Part shown: piece by piece, positions 5,157 through 6,845 of the stretch | Numbering within the stretch: position 1 is the stretch's first letter | Layout: the number at the start of each line of letters is the position of its first letter | Program-made: the position numbers and the translations under genes | Source of the DNA: Actinomycetota bacterium | Lineage (GTDB): Bacteria; Actinomycetota; Acidimicrobiia; Acidimicrobiales; JACDEA01 | DNA length: 6,845 nt | Assembly: GCA_013816725.1 (NCBI GenBank) | Contig: JACDEA010000122.1 | Location: 1-6,845, forward strand | Direction: 5' to 3' | Notes under the pieces: generated by a model | Told to the model about the DNA's origin: nothing | The model's input: only the letters and a program-made list of their open reading frames with translations | Databases searched by the model: none

Positions 5157-6140
5157 CTAGGTCAGCGCCACCATCGCGGGACCGGCCACCACGCGACCGA
5201 TCGTGGTGAACCCGTCAACCCGACCGGCCTCAACTGCAGCGAGCAGCCCGCCTGAGGTCTGCGGGTCGTAGCCCAACGCCGCGTACGCGTCGGACGCGGT
5301 CGACACCACGTGCGCGTCGAGGTGCGTGCGGTTGCGGGCGTCGCCGCCGGTGCGCACGCCCGCTTCGGCCAGCGCCAACGCCCCCTCATAGAGCGGGAGC
5401 GCGGCGGCGTCGATCTCCAGCGTGCAGCCGGAGCGGTCGGCCATTTCCCACGCGTGACCGAGGAGCCCAAACCCGGTCACGTCGGTCACCGCGTGTGGCG
5501 GCTCTCCCAACGCCGCCAGCGCGGCGGCGGCGTCGCGGTTGAGGGTCCGCATGCGCGCGATGGCGGCGGCCTTGTCGTCGTCGCTCCCACCGGCCAGCAC
5601 GATGCCGGTACCGATGGGCTTGGAGAGCACGAGCGCGTCGCCCGGCCGCGCGCCGGCTTTGGTCCAGATGTGATCGGGGTGCACGACGCCCTGCGCGGCG
5701 AGTCCGAAGATCGGCTCCTCGGAACGGATGGTGTGACCGCCGGCGATGACCGCGCCCGCCTCGCGAGCGACGGCCGCGGCGGCGGCGAAGATCTCGCCGA
5801 TCGTCTCGGCCGGGAACGCCTCGGGGAACGCGGCGACGTTGAGGGCCAACACCGGCTGCGCGCCCATGGCGAAGAGGTCGCTGAACGCGTTGGCGGCAGC
5901 GATGGCGCCGAAGTCGTCGGGTTCGTCGACCAGCGGCGGAAAGAAGTCGGTCGTCGACACCAACGCGACGTCGTCGGTCAGCCGGTACACCGCGGCGTCG
6001 TCAAACGGGGCCAATCCGACGAGCAACGCGTCACCGTCGTCGCCCTGACCGGCGGCTACCAGCTTCACCAGCTCGTCGAGAGGCGACGCGCCCCACTTCG
6101 CCGCGCAACCCCCGCATGAGGTCCACTGCGTTAGCTTCAT
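5157..6140 (-). CDS. selD: Selenide, water dikinase (selenophosphate synthetase)
   Basis: A 327-aa enzyme that makes selenophosphate from selenide and ATP, yielding AMP and phosphate. Selenophosphate is the selenium donor for selenocysteine and for 2-selenouridine in tRNA. The N-terminal loop reads LTQWTSCGGCAAKWG. Against E. coli SelD, Cys12 matches the catalytic Cys17 and Lys15 the essential Lys20, while the second cysteine (Cys19) is Ala14. It is thus the cysteine form, not a selenoprotein. Also visible are FDDAAVYRL and VSTTDFFPPLVD (metal and ATP binding), AFSDLFAMGAQP, GGHTIRSEEPIFGLAAQG, TDVTGFGLLGHAWEM and DPQTSGGLL, all SelD signatures. ATG 6140 is fixed by the LTQ-type opening and a strong ribosome binding site. 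No selA, selB, selC or selenouridine synthase gene is in the window, so the fate of the selenophosphate is unknown. It is head to head with a 67-aa protein gene. Confidence 0.96.
   Translation of the reverse strand: MKLTQWTSCGGCAAKWGASPLDELVKLVAAGQGDDGDALLVGLAPFDDAAVYRLTDDVALVSTTDFFPPLVDEPDDFGAIAAANAFSDLFAMGAQPVLALNVAAFPEAFPAETIGEIFAAAAAVAREAGAVIAGGHTIRSEEPIFGLAAQGVVHPDHIWTKAGARPGDALVLSKPIGTGIVLAGGSDDDKAAAIARMRTLNRDAAAALAALGEPPHAVTDVTGFGLLGHAWEMADRSGCTLEIDAAALPLYEGALALAEAGVRTGGDARNRTHLDAHVVSTASDAYAALGYDPQTSGGLLAAVEAGRVDGFTTIGRVVAGPAMVALT
6132..6137 (+). promoter_or_regulatory. Putative -10 (TAGCTT) for the 67-aa gene, inside selD codons 2-3
   Basis: TAGCTT ends 6 nt before the GTG at 6144. 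On the other strand the same bases are selD codons 2 and 3 (AAG CTA). That CTA is the only in-frame CTA leucine codon I find in selD, which fits selection to keep the hexamer. No transcription start has been shown. Confidence 0.5.
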
Positions 6141-6143
6141 TCG

Positions 6144-6347
6144 GTGCCTCCTCTAGAGCCGGGGACGAGGGTCGAGGTGCGGCGACGCTTCGATCAGCGC
6201 TGGGCACGCGGCTTCGAGATTGCCGAGGCGGTGCAGGGCGACGGCTACCGGCTGAAGCGGCTCTCGGACGGGACGGTGCTGCCGACGTCGTTCGACGAGG
6301 ACGACGTCCGCCTCGAGAAGAAGAAGCAGGGCCTCTGGTGGGCGTGA
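6144..6347 (+). CDS. Small basic hypothetical protein, possible Tudor/SH3-like barrel
   Basis: A 67-aa protein from a GTG start, with coding-like composition and a clean end at TGA. Residues 5-60 alternate hydrophobic and charged positions: TRVEVRRRFDQRWARGFEIAE, then GYRLKRLSDGTVLPTSFDEDDVR, ending KKKQGLWWA. The pattern V-V-x-R-F-x-x-x-W-x-x-G-F-E, then Y-R-L-x-R, resembles small beta-barrel (Tudor/SH3-like) folds. I recall similar unnamed actinobacterial proteins but know no function. The GTG is favoured because a TANNNT lies 6 nt upstream. No other ATG or GTG in this frame preserves the VEVRRRF strand. Only 3 bp separate its start from that of selD, so the two mRNAs must be antisense at their 5' ends. 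It converges on the GYD gene with a 28-bp gap. Confidence 0.66.
   Translation: MPPLEPGTRVEVRRRFDQRWARGFEIAEAVQGDGYRLKRLSDGTVLPTSFDEDDVRLEKKKQGLWWA
6147..6153 (-). promoter_or_regulatory. Strong Shine-Dalgarno of selD (GAGGAGG)
   Basis: On the minus strand GAGGAGG lies 6 nt before the selD ATG. It is the only strong, well-placed ribosome binding site among the starts in this window, so selD should have a leadered mRNA, unlike its neighbours. The same bases encode the start of the 67-aa protein (Pro-Pro) on the other strand. No matching TANNNT was found in the 100 bp upstream of selD, so its promoter is unplaced. Confidence 0.8.
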
Positions 6348-6375
6348 GGGTCGGCCGGCCGTCGCCGCTGCGCCA

Positions 6376-6660
6376 TTACGTGATGCCGCTAATGAAGTCG
6401 TCGACGGGGATGGCGACGAACGTCGTCGTCTTAAGCGTGCCCCGGGAGGCCAGCATCATGGCGACCTTGGCCATCGTCTTCTCGTCGGGCGCTTCGAGGA
6501 TGTTGATGAAGTCGTAGCTGCCGAGCAGGGCGTACTGGTGCAACACCTTCACGCCCAGCGCCTCGACCTCGTCGTTGACGCCCTTGATCCGTTCGGGGTT
6601 CTCGAAGATCGTGCGTGACCCCTCGGGCCCGAGCGTCGACAGCATGATGAAGGTGGGCAT
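6376..6660 (-). CDS. GYD-domain protein
   Basis: A 94-aa single-domain protein of the GYD family, small ferredoxin-like alpha/beta proteins of unknown biochemical role that often assemble as multimers. Family hallmarks are visible along the whole length: TFIMLSTLGPEGSRTI, NPERIKGVNDEVEALG, VKVLHQYALLGSYDFINILEAPD with the name-giving GSYD (about residues 47-50), and a C-terminal SRGTLKTTTFVAIPVDDF. Length is typical for a stand-alone member. There is no signal peptide or membrane segment, so it should be cytoplasmic. ATG 6660 is chosen because MPTFIML matches the usual beginning and a TANNNT lies 6 nt upstream. It follows rpiB on the same strand after 9 nt, but its own -10 overlaps the rpiB stop, so it may be transcribed separately. 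No function is assigned beyond the family. Confidence 0.88.
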   Translation of the reverse strand: MPTFIMLSTLGPEGSRTIFENPERIKGVNDEVEALGVKVLHQYALLGSYDFINILEAPDEKTMAKVAMMLASRGTLKTTTFVAIPVDDFISGIT

Positions 6661-6666
6661 GCGGGC

Positions 6667-6672
6667 AAGCTA
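6667..6672 (-). promoter_or_regulatory. Putative -10 (TAGCTT) for leaderless GYD transcript, fused to rpiB stop codon
   Basis: On the minus strand TAGCTT is followed by 6 nt and the ATG at 6660. Its first three bases are the TAG stop of rpiB. This is the same layout as the membrane-protein/protease junction at 2965-2970. It is inferred, with no -35 recognised. Confidence 0.57.
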
Positions 6673-6845
6673 ACCGAGCTTGCCGAACTGCTCGCGCTCG
6701 CCCTCGTCGGGCGCGGTGTCGAGGAAGGCCCGCACCATCTCACGGGCGACCTCGGGCGACGTCAGGCGCAAGCCCAGCGCCAGCACATTGGCGTCGTTCC
6801 ACCGCCGTGCACCGCGGGCGGTTTCGGCGTCGGTGCACAAGGCGG
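6670..6845 (-). CDS. rpiB: Ribose-5-phosphate isomerase B, C-terminal fragment (partial)
   Basis: The minus strand entering from the right edge gives 57 codons ending at TAG. It contains ALCTDAETARGARRWNDANVLALGLRL, which matches the conserved C-terminal part of RpiB/LacAB-family sugar-phosphate isomerases; WNDANVLALG is the segment usually written HNDANVLALG. These enzymes interconvert ribose 5-phosphate and ribulose 5-phosphate in the pentose phosphate pathway. After that comes the final helix (SPEVAREMVRAFLDT) and an acidic tail ending FGKLG. The catalytic cysteine and the phosphate-binding residues of the N-terminal part lie outside the window, so activity cannot be confirmed. A related family member such as a galactose-6-phosphate isomerase subunit is less likely in this setting. 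The GYD gene follows after 9 nt. Confidence 0.82.
   Translation of the reverse strand, partial: ALCTDAETARGARRWNDANVLALGLRLTSPEVAREMVRAFLDTAPDEGEREQFGKLG

Noticed and set aside
5310..6119. Long open frame of 269 codons on the plus strand opposite selD
   Set aside because: Antisense shadow of a clear selD. Its translation is rich in Arg/Gly/Val with no family motif, as expected in GC-rich DNA.
6345..6347. TGA at the end of the 67-aa gene as a possible selenocysteine codon, given the nearby selD
   Set aside because: Readthrough adds no recognisable protein and I could not see a convincing SECIS-type hairpin right after the codon. An ordinary stop is simpler.
6348..6375. Perfect 10-bp palindrome CGGCCGGCCG at 6352-6361 between the convergent 67-aa and GYD genes, as a bidirectional terminator
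   Set aside because: It has no loop and no T-tract on either side, and self-complementary GC runs arise easily at this composition.

Overview
The window looks like compact chromosomal DNA from a GC-rich actinobacterium. It is roughly two-thirds GC by eye, with strong G/C third positions, GTG starts, a Thr-rich secreted protein and an actinobacterial-style acyl-CoA dehydrogenase. A member of the Acidimicrobiia is my best guess, but that placement is inference. No mobile element, CRISPR array, tRNA or rRNA was seen, and no stretch near 300 bases lacks a gene.

Layout, left to right. The N-terminal 41 codons of a cytochrome P450 run off the left edge on the minus strand. It is divergent from a full aldehyde dehydrogenase (147-1616, +). 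That gene converges, with 4 bp between stops, on a secreted subtilisin-like protease (1621-2958, -). Upstream of the protease on the same strand is a 69-aa two-helix membrane protein (2968-3177, -), apparently preceded by an overlapping 11-codon leader (3174-3209, -). Divergent from the leader is an acyl-CoA dehydrogenase (3233-4471, +), whose stop codon abuts that of ribonuclease HII (4472-5131, -) with no base between. Upstream of rnhB on the same strand is selD, selenophosphate synthetase (5157-6140, -). Head to head with selD is a 67-aa small basic protein (6144-6347, +). It converges on a GYD-domain protein (6376-6660, -), which follows the C-terminus of a ribose-5-phosphate isomerase B that runs in from the right edge.

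The genes do not form one pathway. P450, aldehyde dehydrogenase and acyl-CoA dehydrogenase fit oxidation of lipids or other hydrophobic carbon sources. selD, rnhB and rpiB are housekeeping.

The most notable signal is in the spacers. Eight of the nine translation starts visible in the window have a TANNNT hexamer exactly 6 or 7 nt before the start codon. That is the arrangement expected for leaderless mRNAs, whose transcript begins at the start codon. selD is the exception and has a strong Shine-Dalgarno sequence instead. The -10 hexamers are packed in repeated ways. At two divergent junctions the start codons are exactly 24 bp apart and the two face-to-face -10s share a central TA. At two same-strand junctions the upstream stop codon (TAA or TAG) is itself the first half of the next gene's -10. 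At selD the -10 of the opposing gene lies inside selD codons 2-3. These promoter calls are inferred from sequence; no transcription start has been measured.
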